Assembly: GCA_038277395.1 (NCBI GenBank)
Contig: CM076195.1
Coordinates: forward strand, 52,771,551-52,835,550
Direction: 5' to 3'
DNA: 64,000 nucleotides
From: Dryocosmus kuriphilus
Lineage: Eukaryota; Arthropoda; Insecta; Hymenoptera; Cynipidae
In this document: positions 11,201 through 26,800 of the stretch, piece after piece
Layout: each line of letters opens with the position of its first letter
Position numbering within the stretch: the stretch's first letter is position 1
Translations under genes and position numbers: made by a program
The notes under the pieces: model-generated
What the model was told of the DNA's origin: nothing
Seen by the model: only the letters and a program-made list of their open reading frames with translations
Databases searched by the model: none

Positions 11201-14200
11201 TGTGTAAAAAATGAAGAAATTTGTTCTAGATATAATTTCATTGCTTGGCGAGCGCGAGAAACGTGATGAGAATGCGCCTGCGTAGCGGGCAGATTTTTCA
11301 ATAACTATCCAATCCGATTAGTCGCTGAAAAGTGGTTTTCTTTGTATTTCATAACATATTTCACGAATAACTCAAAAACTGCGCGTCTGATCAAAAAAAT
11401 GCGTGGAGAACAATTTTATAGAACCTTTCGAGGGAAACAACTTTGTTTGACATTATTTTTTTGTATCTTGCATACTTTGGCGGGAAATTTGAGAACCTTG
11501 ATTTTTAATAACGTTTTATCGATTAAAACAAAAACCGTGCATTTTATGAAAAAAATGGTTAAAACAAAATTTGTAGACATTTTTAAATTGAACAACCTTG
11601 TTTTCACCATTTTTTGGTATCTTGAATATTTTGGCGGGAAACCACAGTTTTTAATTTTCATAGCGTTTTCTTGATTAAACAAAAACCGTTCCTTTTTTTC
11701 AAAAAACGGTTAAGACAAAATTTGTAGACTTTTTTGAGGCAAACAATTTTACTTTCTTACGTTTTTTTTTGTATCTCTCATAGTTTAGCCGGAAAATGGA
11801 TTTTTTGATTTTGTGAAAACCGTTTTTGATGGATAAAACCATAACCGTTGGTCAAAAACCGCTGGTTAACGAACTCGTCCTTTCTTTTTCGACCTTAAAG
11901 AAGTGTGCCAAAGCGCAATCCAATCCGATTAGTCCTTCGAAAGTTATCGTGGGAAAAGGCGACAACGACGACAACGCCAACAGACAGACAGACACGGTCG
12001 TAAAAACCATTTTTTCGGATTCAGGAGGTCTCAAGACGTGGAGATTTCATCAAATCCGCGAAAGTCAAATTTTGCATAAATCTAATACTTTCTCTGATGA
12101 GAATGTAAAAATTGCATTTTTCAGCCAAACTGTGTAAAAAATGAAGAAATTTACGTTCTAGATATAATTTCATTGCTTGGCGAGCGCGAGAAACGTGATG
12201 AGAATGCGCCTGCGTAGCGGGCAGATTTTTCAATAACTATCCAATCCGATTAGTCGCTGAAAAGTGGTTTTCTTTGTATTTCATAAAATATTTCACGAAT
12301 AACTCAAAAAACTACGCGTCTGATCAAAAAAATGATGAGAGAACAATTTTATAGAACCTTTCGAGGGAAACAACTTTGTTTGACATTATTTTTTTGTATC
12401 TTGCATACTTTGGCGGGAAATTTGAGAACCTTGATTTTTAATAACGTTTTATCGATTAAAACAAAAACCGTGCATTTTATGAAAAAATGGTTAAAACAAA
12501 ATTTGTAGACATTTTTAAATTGAACAACCCTTGTTTTTCACCATTTTTTGGTATCTTGAATATTTTGGCGGGAAACCACAGTTCTTTAATTTTCATAGCG
12601 TTTTCTTGATTAAACAAAAATCGTTCCTTTTTTTCAAAAAAACGGTTAAACCCAAATTTGTAGACTTTTTTGAGGCAAACAATTTTACTTTCTTACGTTT
12701 TTTTTGTATCTCTCATAGTTTAGCCGGAAAATGGATTTTTTTGATTTTGTGAAAACCGTTTTTGATGGATACAACCATAACCGTTGGTCAAAAACCGCTG
12801 GTTAACGAACTCGTCCTTTCTTTTTCGACCTTAAAGAAGTGTGCCAAAGCGCAATCCAATCCGATTAGTCCTTCGAAAGTTATCGTGGGAAAAGGCGACA
12901 ACGACGACAACGCCAACAGACAGACAGACACGGTCGTAAAAACCATTTTTTCGGATTCAGGAGGTCTCAAGACGTGGAGATTTCATCAAATCCGCGAAAG
13001 TCAAATTTTGCATAAATCTAATACTTTCTCTGATGAGAATGTAAAAATTGCATTTTTCAGCCAAACTGTGTAAAAAAATGAAGAAATTTACGTTCTAGAT
13101 ATAATTTCATTGCTTGGCGAGCGCGAGAAACGTGATGAGAATGCGCCTGCGTAGCGGGCAGATTTTTCAATAACTATCCAATCCGATTAGTCGCTGAAAA
13201 GTGGTTTTCTTTGTATTTCATATAACATATTTCACGAATAACTCAAAAACTGCGCGTCTGATCAAAAAAATGCGTGAGAACAATTTTATAGAACCTTTCG
13301 AGGGAAACAACTTTGTTTGACATTATTTTTTTGTATCTTGCATACTTTGGCGGAAATTTGAGAACCTTGATTTTTAATAACGTTTTATCGATTAAAACAA
13401 AAACCGTGCATTTTATGAAAAAATGGTTAAAACAAAATTTGTAGACATTTTTAAATTGAACAACCCTGTTCTTCACCATTTTTTGGTATCTTGAATATTT
13501 TGGCGGGAAACCACAGTTTTTAATTTTCATAGCGTTTTCTTGATTAAACAAAAACCGTTCCTTTTTTTCAAAAAAACGGTTAAGACAAAATTTGTAGACT
13601 TTTTTGAGGCAAACAATTTTACTTTCTTACGTTTTTTTTTTGTGTCTCTCATAGTTTAGCCGGAAAATGGATTTTTTTGATTTTGTGAAAACCGTTTTTG
13701 ATGGATACAACCATAACCGTTGGTCAAAAACCGCTGGTTAACGAACTCGTCCTTTCTTTTTCGACCTTAAAGAAGTGTGCCAAAGCGCAATCCAATCCGA
13801 TTAGTCCTTCGAAAGTTATCGTGGGAAAAGGCGACAACGACGACAACGCCAACAGACAGACAGACACGGTCGTAAAAACCATTTTTTCGGATTCAGGAGG
13901 TCTCAAGACGTGGAGATTTCATCAAATCCGCGAAAGTCAAATTTTGCATAAATCTAATACTTTCTCTGATGAGAATGTAAAATTGCATTTTTCAGCCAAA
14001 CTGTGTAAAAAATGAAGAAATTTATGTTCTAGATATAATTTCATTGCTTGGCGAGCGCGAGAAACGTGATGAGAATGCGCCTGCGTAGCGGGCAGATTTT
14101 TCAATAACTATCCAATCCGATTAGTCGCTGAAAAGTGGTTTTCTTTGTATTTCATAACATATTTCACGAATAACTCAAAAACTGCGCGTCTGATCAAAAA

Positions 14201-17200
14201 AATGCGTGAGAACAATTTTATAGAACCTTTCGAGGGAACAACTTTGTTTGACATTATTTTTTTGTATCTTGCATACTTTGGCGGGAAATTTGAGAACCTT
14301 GATTTTTAATAACGTTTTATCGATTAAAACAAAAACCGTGCATTTTATGAAAAAATGGTTAAAACAAAATTTGTAGACATTTTTAAATTGAACAACCCTG
14401 TTTTCACCATTTTTTGGTATCTTGAATATTTTGGCGGGAAACCACAGTTTTTTAATTTTCATAGCGTTTTCTTGATTAAACAAAAACCGTTCCTTTTTTT
14501 CAAAAAACGGTTAAGACAAAATTTGTAGACTTTTTTGAGGCAAACAATTTTACTTTCTTACGTTTTTTTTTGTGTCTCTCATAGTTTAGCCGGAAAATGG
14601 ATTTTTTTGATTTTGTGAAAACCGTTTTTGATGGATAAAACCATAACCGTTGGTCAAAAACCGCTGGTTAACGAACTCGTCCTTTCTTTTTCGACCTTAA
14701 AGAAGTGTGCCAAAGCGCAATCCAATCCGATTAGTCCTTCGAAAGTTATCGTGGGAAAAGGCGACAACGACGACAACGCCAACAGACAGACAGACACACG
14801 GTCGTAAAAACCATTTTTTCGGATTCAGGAGGTCTCAAGACGTGGAGATTTCATCAAATCCGCGAAAGTCAAATTTTGCATAAATCTAATACTTTCTCTG
14901 ATGAGAATGTAAAGATTGCATTTTTCAGCCAAACTGTGTAAAAAATGAAGAAATTTACGTTCTAGATATAATTTCATTGCTTGGCGAGCGCGAGAAACGT
15001 GATGAGAATGCGCCTGCGTAGCGGGCAGATTTTTCAATAACTATCCAATCCGATTAGTCGCTGAAAAGTGGTTTTCTTTGTATTTCATAAAATATTTCAC
15101 GAATAACTCAAAAACTGCGCGTCTGATCAAAAAAATGATGTGAGAACAATTTTATAGAACCTTTCGAGGGAACAACTTTGTTTGACATTATTTTTTTGTA
15201 TCTTGCATACTTTGGCGGGAAATTTGAGAACCTTGATTTTTAATAACGTTTTATCGAATAAAACAAAAACCGTGCATTTTATGAAAAAATGGTTAAAACA
15301 AAATTTGTAGACATTTTTAAATTGAACAACCTGTTCTTTCACCATTTTTTGGTATCTTGAATATTTTGGCGGGAAACCACAGTTTTCTTTAATTTTCATA
15401 GCGTTTTCTTGATTAAACAAAAACCGTTCCTTTTTTTCAAAAAACGGTTAAGACAAAATTTGTAGACTTTTTTGAGGCAAACAATTTTACTTTCTTACGT
15501 TTTTTTTGTATCTCTCATAGTTTAGCCGGAAAATGGATTTTTTTGATTTTGTGAAAACCGTTTTTGATGGATAAAACCATAACCGTTGGTCAAAAACCGC
15601 TGGTTAACGAACTCGTCCTTTCTTTTTCGACCTTAAAGAAGTGTGCCAAAGCGCAATCCAATCCGATTAGTCCTTCGAAAGTTATCGTGGGAAAAGGCGA
15701 CAACGACGACAACGCCAACAGACAGACAGACACGGTCGTAAAAACCATTTTTTCGGATTCAGGAGGTCTCAAAACGTGGAGATTTCATCAAATCCGCGAA
15801 AGTCAAATTTTGCATAAATCTAATACTTTCTCTGATGAGAATGTAAAAATTGCATTTTTCAGCCAAACTGTGTAAAAAATGAAGAAATTTATGTTCTAGA
15901 TATAATTTCATTGCTTGGCGAGCGCGAGAAACGTGATGAGAATGCGCCTGCGTAGCGGGCAGATTTTTCAATAACTATCCAATCCGATTAGTCGCTGAAA
16001 AGTGGTTTTCTTTGTATTTCATAAAATATTTCACGAATAACTCAAAAACTACGCGCGTCTGATCAAAAAAATGATGTGAGAACAATTTTATAGAACCTTT
16101 CGAGGGAAACAACTTTGTTTGACATTATTTTTTTGTATCTTGCATACTTTGGCGGGAAATTTGAGAACCTTGATTTTTAATAACGTTTTATCGATTAAAA
16201 CAAAAACCGTGCATTTTATGAAAAAATGGTTAAAAAAAAATTTGTAGACATTTTTAAATTGAACAACCTGTTTTCACCATTTTTTGGTATCTTGAATATT
16301 TTGGCGGGAAACCACAGTTTTTTAATTTTCATAGCGTTTTCTTGATTAAACAAAAACCGTTCCTTTTTTTCAAAAAACGGTTAAGACAAAATTTGTAGAC
16401 TTTTTTGAGGCAAACAATTTTACTTTTTTACGTTTTTTTTTTGTGTCTCTCATAGTTTAGCCGGAAAATGGATTTTTTTGATTTTGTGAAAACCGTTTTG
16501 ATGGATACAACCATAACCGTTGGTCAAAAACCGCTGGTTAACGAACTCGTCCTTTCTTTTTCGACTCTTAAAGAAGTGTGCCAAAGCGCAATCCAATCCG
16601 ATTAGTCCTTCGAAAGTTATCGTGGGAAAAGGCGACAACGACGACAACGCCAACAGACAGACAGACACGGTCGTAAAAACCATTTTTTCGGATTCAGGAG
16701 GTCTCAAGACGTGGAGATTTCATCAAATCCGCGAAAGTCAAATTTTGCATAAATCTAATACTTTCTCTGATGAGAATGTAAAAATTGCATTTTTCAGCCA
16801 AACTGTGTAAAAAATGAAGAAATTTATGTTCTAGATATAATTTCATTGCTTGGCGAGCGCGAGAAACGTGATGAGAATGCGCCTGCGTAGCGGGCAGATT
16901 TTTCAATAACTATCCAATCCGATTAGTCGCTGAAAAGTGGTTTTCTTTGTATTTCATAAAATATTTTCACGAATAACTCAAAAACTACGCGTCTGATCAA
17001 AAAAATGATGGAGAACAATTTTATAGAGCCTTTCGAGGGAAACAACTTTGTTTGACATTATTTTTTTGTATCTTGCATACTTTGGCGGGAAATTTGAGAA
17101 CCTTGATTTTTAATAACGTTTTATCGATTAAAACAAAAACCGTGCATTTTATGAAAAAATGGTTAAAACAAAATTTGTAGACATTTTTAAATTGAACAAC

Positions 17201-20200
17201 CTTGTTCTTCACCATTTTTTGGTATCTTGAATATTTTGGCGGGAAACCACAGTTTTTTAATTTTCATAGCGTTTTCTTGATTAAACAAAAACCGTTCCTT
17301 TTTTTCAAAAAACGGTTAAGACAAATTTGTAGACTTTTTTGAGGCAAACAATTTTACTTTCTTACGTTTTTTTTTGTGTCTCTCATAGTTTAGCCGGAAA
17401 ATGGATTTTTTTGATTTTGTGAAACAGTTTTTGATGGATAAAACCATAACCGTTGGTCAAAAACCGCTGGTTAACGAACTCGTCCTTTCTTTTTCGACTT
17501 AAAGAAGTGTGCCAAAGCGCAATCCAATCCGATTAGTCCTTCGAAAGTTATCGTGGGAAAAGGCGACAACGACGACAACGCCAACAGACAGACAGACACG
17601 GTCGTAAAAACCATTTTTTCGGATTCAGGAGGTCTCAAGACGTGGAGATTTCATCAAATCCGCGAAAGTCAAATTTTGCATAAATCTAATACTTTCTCTG
17701 ATGAGAATGTAAAAATTGCATTTTTCAGCCAAACTGTGTAAAAAATGAAGAAATTTACGTTCTAGATATAATTTCATTGCTTGGCGAGCGCGAGAAACGT
17801 GATGAGAATGCGCCTGCGTAGCGGGCAGATTTTTCAATAACTATCCAATCCGATTAGTCGCTGAAAAGTGGTTTTCTTTGTATTTCATAAAATATTTCAC
17901 GAATAACTCAAAAACTGCGCGTCTGATCAAAAAAATGCGTGAGAACAATTTTATAGAACCTTTCGAGGAAACAACTTTGTTTGACATTATTTTTTTGTAT
18001 CTTGCATACTTTGGCGGGAAATTTGAGAACCTTGATTTTTAATAACGTTTTATCGATTAAAACAAAAACCGTGCATTTTATGAAAAAATGGTTAAAACAA
18101 AATTTGTAGACATTTTTAAATTGAACAACCTGCTCTTCACCATTTTTTGGTATCTTGAATATTTTGGCGGGAAACCACAGTTTTTAATTTTCATAGCGTT
18201 TTCTTGATTAAACAAAAACCGTTCCTTTTTTTCAAAAAACGGTTAAGACAAAAATTTGTAGACTTTTTTGAGGCAAACAATTTTACTTTCTTACGTTTTT
18301 TTTTGTCTCTCATAGTTTAGCCGGAAAATGGATTTTTTTGATTTTGTGAAAACCGTTTTTGATGGATACAACCATAACCGTTGGTCAAAAACCGCTGGTT
18401 AACGAACTCGTCCTTTCTTTTTCGACCTTAAAGAAGTGTGCCAAAGCGCAATCCAATCCGATTAGTCCTTCGAAAGTTATCGTGGGAAAAGGCGACAACG
18501 ACGACAACGCCAACAGACAGACAGACACGGTCGTAAAAACCATTTTTTCGGATTCAGGAGGTCTCAAGACGTGGAGATTTCATCAAATCCGCGAAAGTCA
18601 AATTTTGCATAAATCTAATACTTTCTCTGATGAGAATGTAAAAATTGCATTTTTCAGCCAAACTGTGTAAAAAATGAAGAAATTTACGTTCTAGATATAA
18701 TTTCATTGCTTGGCGAGCGCGAGAAACGTGATGAGAATGCGCCTGCGTAGCGGGCAGATTTTTCAATAACTATCCAATCCGATTAGTCGCTGAAAAGTGG
18801 TTTTCTTTGTATTTCATAAATATTTCACGAATAACTCAAAAACTGCGCGTCTGATCAAAAAAATGCGTGAGAACAATTTTATAGAACCTTTCGAGGGAAA
18901 CAACTTTGTTTGACATTATTTTTTTTATCTTGCATACTTTGGCGGGAAATTTGAGAACCTTGATTTTTAATAACGTTTTATCGATTAAAACAAAAACCGT
19001 GCATTTTATGAAAAAATGGTTAAAACAAAATTTGTAGACATTTTTAAATTGAACAACCTTGTTCTTCACCATTTTTTGGTATCTTGAATATTTTGGCGGG
19101 AAACCACAGTTTTTAATTTTCATAGCGTTTTCTTGATTAAACAAAAACCGTTCCTTTTTTTCAAAAAACGGTTAAGACCCAAATTTGTAGACTTTTTTGA
19201 GGCAAACAATTTTACTTTCTTACGTTTTTTTTGTGTCTCTCATAGTTTAGCCGGAAAATGGATTTTTTTTGATTTTGTGAAAACCGTTTTTGATGGATAA
19301 AACCATAACCGTTGGTCAAAAACCGCTGGTTAACGAACTCGTCCTTTCTTTTTCGACCTTAAAGAAGTGTGCCAAAGCGCAATCCAATCCGATTAGTCCT
19401 TCGAAAGTTATCGTGGGAAAAGGCGACAACGACGACAACGCCAACAGACAGACAGACAGACAGACAGTCGTAAAAACCATTTTTTCGGATTCAGGAGGTC
19501 TCAAGACGTGGAGATTTCATCAAATCCGCGAAAGTCAAATTTTGCATAAATCTAATACTTTCTCTGATGAGAATGTAAAAATTGCATTTTTCAGCCAAAC
19601 TGTGTAAAAAATGAAGAAATTTACGTTCTAGATATAATTTCATTGCTTGGCGAGCGCGAGAAACGTGATGAGAATGCGCCTGCGTAGCGGGCAGATTTTT
19701 CAATAACTATCCAATCCGATTAGTCGCTGAAAAGTGGTTTTCTTTGTATTTCATAACATATTTCACGAATAACTCAAAAACTGCGCGTCTGATCAAAAAA
19801 ATGCGTGAGAACAATTTTATAGAACCTTTCGAGGCGAACAACTTTGTTTGACATTATTTTTTTGTATCTTGCATACTTTGGCGGGAAATTTGAGAACCTT
19901 GATTTTTAATAACGTTTTATCGATTAAAACAAAAACCGTGCATTTTATGAAAAAATGGTTAAAAAAAATTTGTAGACATTTTTAAATTGAACAACCCTGT
20001 TCTTCACCATTTTTTGGTATCTTGAATATTTTGGCGGGAAACCACAGTTTTTTAATTTTCATAGCGTTTTCTTGATTAAACAAAAACCGTTCCTTTTTTT
20101 CAAAAAACGGTTAAGACAAAATTTGTAGACTTTTTTGAGGCAAACAATTTTACTTTCTTACGTTTTTTTTTGTATCTCTCATAGTTTAGCCGGAAAATGG

Positions 20201-23200
20201 ATTTTTTGATTTTGTGAAAAACCGTTTTTGATGGATAAAACCATAACCGTTGGTCAAAAACCGCTGGTTAACGAACTCGTCCTTTCTTTTTCGACCTTAA
20301 AGAAGTGTGCCAAAGCGCAATCCAATCCGATTAGTCCTTCGAAAGTTATCGTGGGAAAAGGCGACAACGACGACAACGCCAACAGACAGACAGACACGGT
20401 CGTAAAAACCATTTTTTCGGATTCAGGAGGTCTCAAGACGTGGAGATTTCATCAAATCCGCGAAAGTCAAATTTTGCATAAATCTAATACTTTCTCTGAT
20501 GAGAATGTAAAGATTGCATTTTTCAGCCAAACTGTGTAAAAAATGAAGAAATTTATGTTCTAGATATAATTTCATTGCTTGGCGAGCGCGAGAAACGTGA
20601 TGAGAATGCGCCTGCGTAGCGGGCAGATTTTTCAATAACTATCCAATCCGATTAGTCGCTGAAAAGTGGTTTTCTTTGTATTTCATAAAATATTTCACGA
20701 ATAACTCAAAAACTACGCGTCTGATCAAAAAAAATGATGGAGAACAATTTTATAGAACCTTTCGAGGGAAACAACTTTGTTTGACATTATTTTTTTGTAT
20801 CTTGCATACTTTGGCGGGAAATTTGAGAACCTTGATTTTTAATAACGTTTTATCGATTAAAACAAAAACCGTGCATTTTATGAAAAAATGGTTAAAACAA
20901 AATTTGTAGACATTTTTAAATTGAACAACCTTGTTTTTCACCATTTTTTGGTATCTTGAATATTTTGGCGGGAAACCACAGTTTTTAATTTTCATAGCGT
21001 TTTCTTGATTAAACAAAAACCGTTCCTTTTTTTCAAAAAAAAACGGTTAAACAAAATTTGTAGACTTTTTTGAGGCAAACAATTTTACTTTTTTTGCGTT
21101 TTTTTTGTATCTCTCATAGTTTAGCCGGAAAATGGATTTTTTTGATTTTGTGAAAACCGTTTTTGATGGATAAAACCATAACCGTTGGTCAAAAACCGCT
21201 GGTTAACGAACTCGTCCTTTCTTTTTCGACCTTAAAGAAGTGTGCCAAAGCGCAATCCAATCCGATTAGTCCTTCGAAAGTTATCGTGGGAAAAGGCGAC
21301 AACGACGACAACGACGCAACAGACAGACAGACAGACACGGTCGTAAAAACCATTTTTTCGGATTCAGGAGGTCTCAAGACGTGGAGATTTCATCAAATCC
21401 GCGAAAGTCAAATTTTGCATAAATCTAATACTTTCTCTGATGAGAATGTAAAAATTGCATTTTTCAGCCAAACTGTGTAAAAAATGAAGAAATTTACGTT
21501 CTAGATATAATTTCATTGCTTGGCGAGCGCGAGAAACGTGATGAGAATGCGCCTGCGTAGCGGGCAGATTTTTCAATAACTATCCAATCCGATTAGTCGC
21601 TGAAAAGTGGTTTTCTTTGTATTTCATAAATATTTCACGAATAACTCAAAAACTGCGCGTCTGATCAAAAAAATGCGTGAGAACAATTTTATAGAACCTT
21701 TCGAGGGAAACAACTTTGTTTGACATTATTTTTTTGTATCTTGCATACTTTGGCGGGAAATTTGAGAACCTTGATTTTTAATAACGTTTTATCGATTAAA
21801 ACAAAAACCGTGCATTTTATGAAAAAATGGTTAAAACAAAATTTGTAGACATTTTTTTTTAAATTGAACAACCTTGTTCTTCACCATTTTTTGGTATCTT
21901 GAATATTTTGGCGGGAAACCACAGTTTTTTAATTTTCATAGCGTTTTCTTGATTAAACAAAAACCGTTCCTTTTTTTCAAAAAACGGTTAAGACAAAATT
22001 TGTAGACTTTTTTGAGGCAAACAATTTTACTTTCTTACGTTTTTTTTTGTATCTCTCATAGTTTAGCCGGAAAATGGATTTTTTTGATTTTGTGAAAACC
22101 GTTTTGATGGATACAACCATAACCGTTGGTCAAAAACCGCTGGTTAACGAACTCGTCCTTTCTTTTTCGACCTTAAAGAAGTGTGCCAAAGCGCAATCCA
22201 ATCCGATTAGTCCTTCGAAAGTTATCGTGGGAAAAGGCGACAACGACGACAACGCCAACAGACAGACAGACACGGTCGTAAAAACCATTTTTTCGGATTC
22301 AGGAGGTCTCAAGACGTGGAGATTTCATCAAATCCGCGAAAGTCAAATTTTGCATATAATCTAATACTTTCTCTGATGAGAATGTAAAAATTGCATTTTT
22401 CAGCCAAACTGTGTAAAAAATGAAGAAATTTATGTTCTAGATATAATTTCATTGCTTGGCGAGCGCGAGAAACGTGATGAGAATGCGCCTGCGTAGCGGG
22501 CAGATTTTTCAATAACTATCCAATCCGATTAGTCGCTGAAAAGTGGTTTTCTTTGTATTTCATAACATGTTTCACGAATAACTCAAAAACTGCGCGTCTG
22601 ATCAAAAAAATGATGGTGAGAAACAATTTTATAGAACCTTTCGAGGGAAACAACTTTGTTTGACATTATTTTTTTGTATCTTGCATACTTTGGCGGGAAA
22701 TTTGAGAACCTTGATTTTTAATAACGTTTTATCGATTAAAACAAAAACCGTGCATTTTATGAAAAAATGGTTAAAAAAAAATTTGTAGACATTTTTAAAT
22801 TGAACAACCCTGCTTCTTCACCATTTTTTGGTATCTTGAATATTTTGGCGGGAAACCACAGTTTTTTAATTTTCATAGCGTTTTCTTGATTAAACAAAAA
22901 CCGTTCCTTTTTTTCAAAAAACGGTTAAGACAAAATTTGTAGACTTTTTTGAGGCAAACAATTTTACTTTCTTACGTTTTTTTTTGTGTCTCTCATAGTT
23001 TAGCCGGAAAATGGATTTTTTTGATTTTGTGAAAACCGTTTTTGATGGATACAACCATAACCGTTGGTCAAAAACCGCTGGTTAACGAACTCGTCCTTTC
23101 TTTTTCGACCTTAAAGAAGTGTGCCAAAGCGCAATCCAATCCGATTAGTCCTTCGAAAGTTATCGTGGGAAAAGGCGACAACGACGACAACGCCAACAGA

Positions 23201-23858
23201 CAGACAGACACGGTCGTAAAAAAACCATTTTTTCGGATTCAGGAGGTCTCAAGACGTGGAGATTTCATCAAATCCGCGAAAGTCAAATTTTGCATAAATC
23301 TAATACTTTCTCTGATGAGAATGTAAAATTGCATTTTTCAGCCAAACTGTGTAAAAAATGAAGAAATTTACGTTCTAGATATAATTTCATTGCTTGGCGA
23401 GCGCGAGAAACGTGATGAGAATGCGCCTGCGTAGCGGGCAGATTTTTCAATAACTATCCAATCCGATTAGTCGCTGAAAAGTGGTTTTCTTTGTATTTCA
23501 TAAAATATTTCACGAATAACTCAAAAACTGCGCGTCTGATCAAAAAAATGCGTGAGAACAATTTTATAGAACCTTTCGAGGGAAACAACTTTGTTTGACA
23601 TTTTTTTTTGTATCTTGCATACTTTGGCGGGAAATTTGAGAACCTTGATTTTTAATAACGTTTTATCGATTAAAACAAAAACCGTGCATTTTATGAAAAA
23701 ATGGTTAAAATAAAATTTGTAGACATTTTTAAATTGAACAACCTTGTTCTTCACCATTTTTTGGGTATCTTGAATATTTTGGCGGGAAACCACAGTTTTT
23801 TAATTTTCATAGCGTTTTCTTGATTAAACAAAAACCGTTCCTTTTTTTCAAAAAACGG

Positions 23859-23876
23859 TTTTTTTTTTCATAGACA
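23859..23876 (+). repeat. Unit-specific T-rich insertion after the hairpin
   Basis: Where other units read acggttaagacaaaat, this copy reads acggtt, then an extra run of T, then catagacaaaat. It is a single-unit insertion of about nine bases inside sub-repeat C. It could be real or a local consensus error in a homopolymer context. Confidence 0.6.
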
Positions 23877-26800
23877 AAATTTGTAGACTTTTTTGAGGCA
23901 AACAATTTTACTTTCTTACGTTTTTTTTTGTATCTCTCATAGTTTAGCCGGAAAATGGATTTTTTGATTTTGTGAAAACCGTTTTTGATGGATAAAACCA
24001 TAACCGTTGGTCAAAAACCGCTGGTTAACGAACTCGTCCTTTCTTTTTCGACCTTAAAGAAGTGTGCCAAAGCGCAATCCAATCCGATTAGTCCTTCGAA
24101 AGTTATCGTGGGAAAAGGCGACAACGACGACAACGCCAACAGACAGACAGACACACGGTCGTAAAAACCATTTTTTCGGATTCAGGAGGTCTCAAGACGT
24201 GGAGATTTCATCAAATCCGCGAAAGTCAAATTTTGCATAAATCTAATACTTTCTCTGATGAGAATGTAAAAATTGCATTTTTCAGCCAAACTGTGTAAAA
24301 AATGAAGAAATTTACGTTCTAGATATAATTTCATTGCTTGGCGAGCGCGAGAAACGTGATGAGAATGCGCCTGCGTAGCGGGCAGATTTTTCAATAACTA
24401 TCCAATCCGATTAGTCGCTGAAAAGTGGTTTTCTTTGTATTTCATAAATGTATTTCACGAATAACTCAAAAACTGCGCGTCTGATCAAAAAAATGCGTGA
24501 GAACAATTTTATAGAACCTTTCGAGGGAAACAACTTTGTTTGACATTATTTTTTTGTATCTTGCATACTTTGGCGGGAAATTTGAGAACCTTGATTTTTA
24601 ATAACGTTTTATCGATTAAAACAAAAACCGTGCATTTTATGAAAAAATGGTTAAAAAACAAAATTTGTAGACATTTTTAAATTGAACAACCCTGTTCTTC
24701 ACCATTTTTTGGTATCTTGAATATTTTGGCGGGAAACCACAGTTTTTTAATTTTCATAGCGTTTTCTTGATTAAACAAAAACCGTTCCTTTTTTTCAAAA
24801 AACGGTTAAACCAAAATTTGTAGACTTTTTTGAGGCAAACAATTTTACTTTCTTACGTTTTTTTTTGTATCTCCATAGTTTAGCCGGAAAATGGATTTTT
24901 TGATTTTGTGAAAACCGTTTTTGATGGATAAAACCATAACCGTTGGTCAAAAACCGCTGGTTAACGAACTCGTCCTTTCTTTTTCGACCTTAAAGAAGTG
25001 TGCCAAAGCGCAATCCAATCCGATTAGTCCTTCGAAAGTTATCGTGGGAAAAGGCGACAACGACGACAACGCCAACGCCAACAGACAGACAGACACGGTC
25101 GTAAAAACCATTTTTTCGGATTCAGGAGGTCTCAAGACGTGGAGATTTCATCAAATCCGCGAAAGTCAAATTTTGCATAAATCTAATACTTTCTCTGATG
25201 AGAATGTAAAAATTGCATTTTTCAGCCAAACTGTGTAAAAAATGAAGAAATTTATGTTCTAGATATAATTTCATTGCTTGGCGAGCGCGAGAAAAACGTG
25301 ATGAGAATGCGCCTGCGTAGCGGGCAGATTTTTCAATAACTATCCAATCCGATTAGTCGCTGAAAAGTGGTTTTCTTTGTATTTCATAAATATTTCACGA
25401 ATAACTCAAAAACTGCGCGTCTGATCAAAAAAATGCGAGAGAACAATTTTATAGAACCTTTCGAGGGAAACAACTTTGTTTGACATTATTTTTTTTGTAT
25501 CTTGCATACTTTGGCGGGAAATTTGAGAACCTTGATTTTTAATAACGTTTTATCGATTAAAACAAAAACCGTGCATTTTATGAAAAAATGGTTAAAACAA
25601 AATTTGTAGACATTTTTAAATTGAACAACCTTGTTCTTCACCATTTTTTTGGTATCTTGAATATTTTGGCGGGAAACCACAGTTTTTTAATTTTCATAGC
25701 GTTTTCTTGATTAAACAAAAACCGTTCCTTTTTTTCAAAAAAAACGGTTAAAACAAAATTTGTAGACTTTTTTGAGGCAAACAATTTTACTTTCTTACGT
25801 TTTTTTTTGTGTCTCTCATAGTTTAGCCGGAAAATGGATTTTTTTTTGATTTTGTGAAAAACCGTTTTTGATGGATAAAACCATAACCGTTGGTCAAAAA
25901 CCGCTGGTTAACGAACTCGTCCTTTCTTTTTCGACCTTAAAGAAGTGTGCCAAAGCGCAATCCAATCCGATTAGTCCTTCGAAAGTTATCGTGGGAAAAG
26001 GCGACAACGACGACAACGCCAAACGCCAACAGACAGACAGACACGGTCGTAAAAACCATTTTTTCGGATTCAGGAGGTCTCAAGACGTGGAGATTTCATC
26101 AAATCCGCGAAAGTCAAATTTTGCATAAATCTAATACTTTCTCTGATGAGAATGTAAAAATTGCATTTTTCAGCCAAACTGTGTAAAAAATGAAGAAATT
26201 TACGTTCTAGATATAATTTCATTGCTTGGCGAGCGCGAGAAACGTGATGAGAATGCGCCTGCGTAGCGGGCAGATTTTTCAATAACTATCCAATCCGATT
26301 AGTCGCTGAAAAGTGGTTTTCTTTGTATTTCATAAAATATTTCACGAATAACTCAAAAACTGCGCGTCTGATCAAAAAAAAAAATGATGAGAACAATTTT
26401 ATAGAACCTTTCGAGGGAAACAACTTTGTTTGACATTATTTTTTTGTATCTTGCATACTTTGGCGGGAAATTTGAGAACCTTGATTTTTAATAACGTTTT
26501 ATCGATTAAAACAAAAACCGTGCATTTTATGAAAAAATGGTTAAAAAAAAATTTGTAGACATTTTTAAATTGAACAACCTTGTTCTTCACCATTTTTTGG
26601 TATCTTGAATATTTTGGCGGGAAACCACAGTTTTTAATTTTCATAGCGTTTTCTTGATTAAACAAAAACCGTTCCTTTTTTTCAAAAAACGGTTAAACAA
26701 AATTTGTAGACTTTTTTGAGGCAAACAATTTTACTTTCTTACGTTTTTTTTTGTATCTCTCATAGTTTAGCCGGAAAATGGATTTTTTTGATTTTGTGAA

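Noticed and set aside
19440..19470. GACA/CAGA tracts as a Bkm-like sex-chromosome satellite
   Set aside because: Only three to six tetramers occur per unit. They are a minor part of a different satellite.
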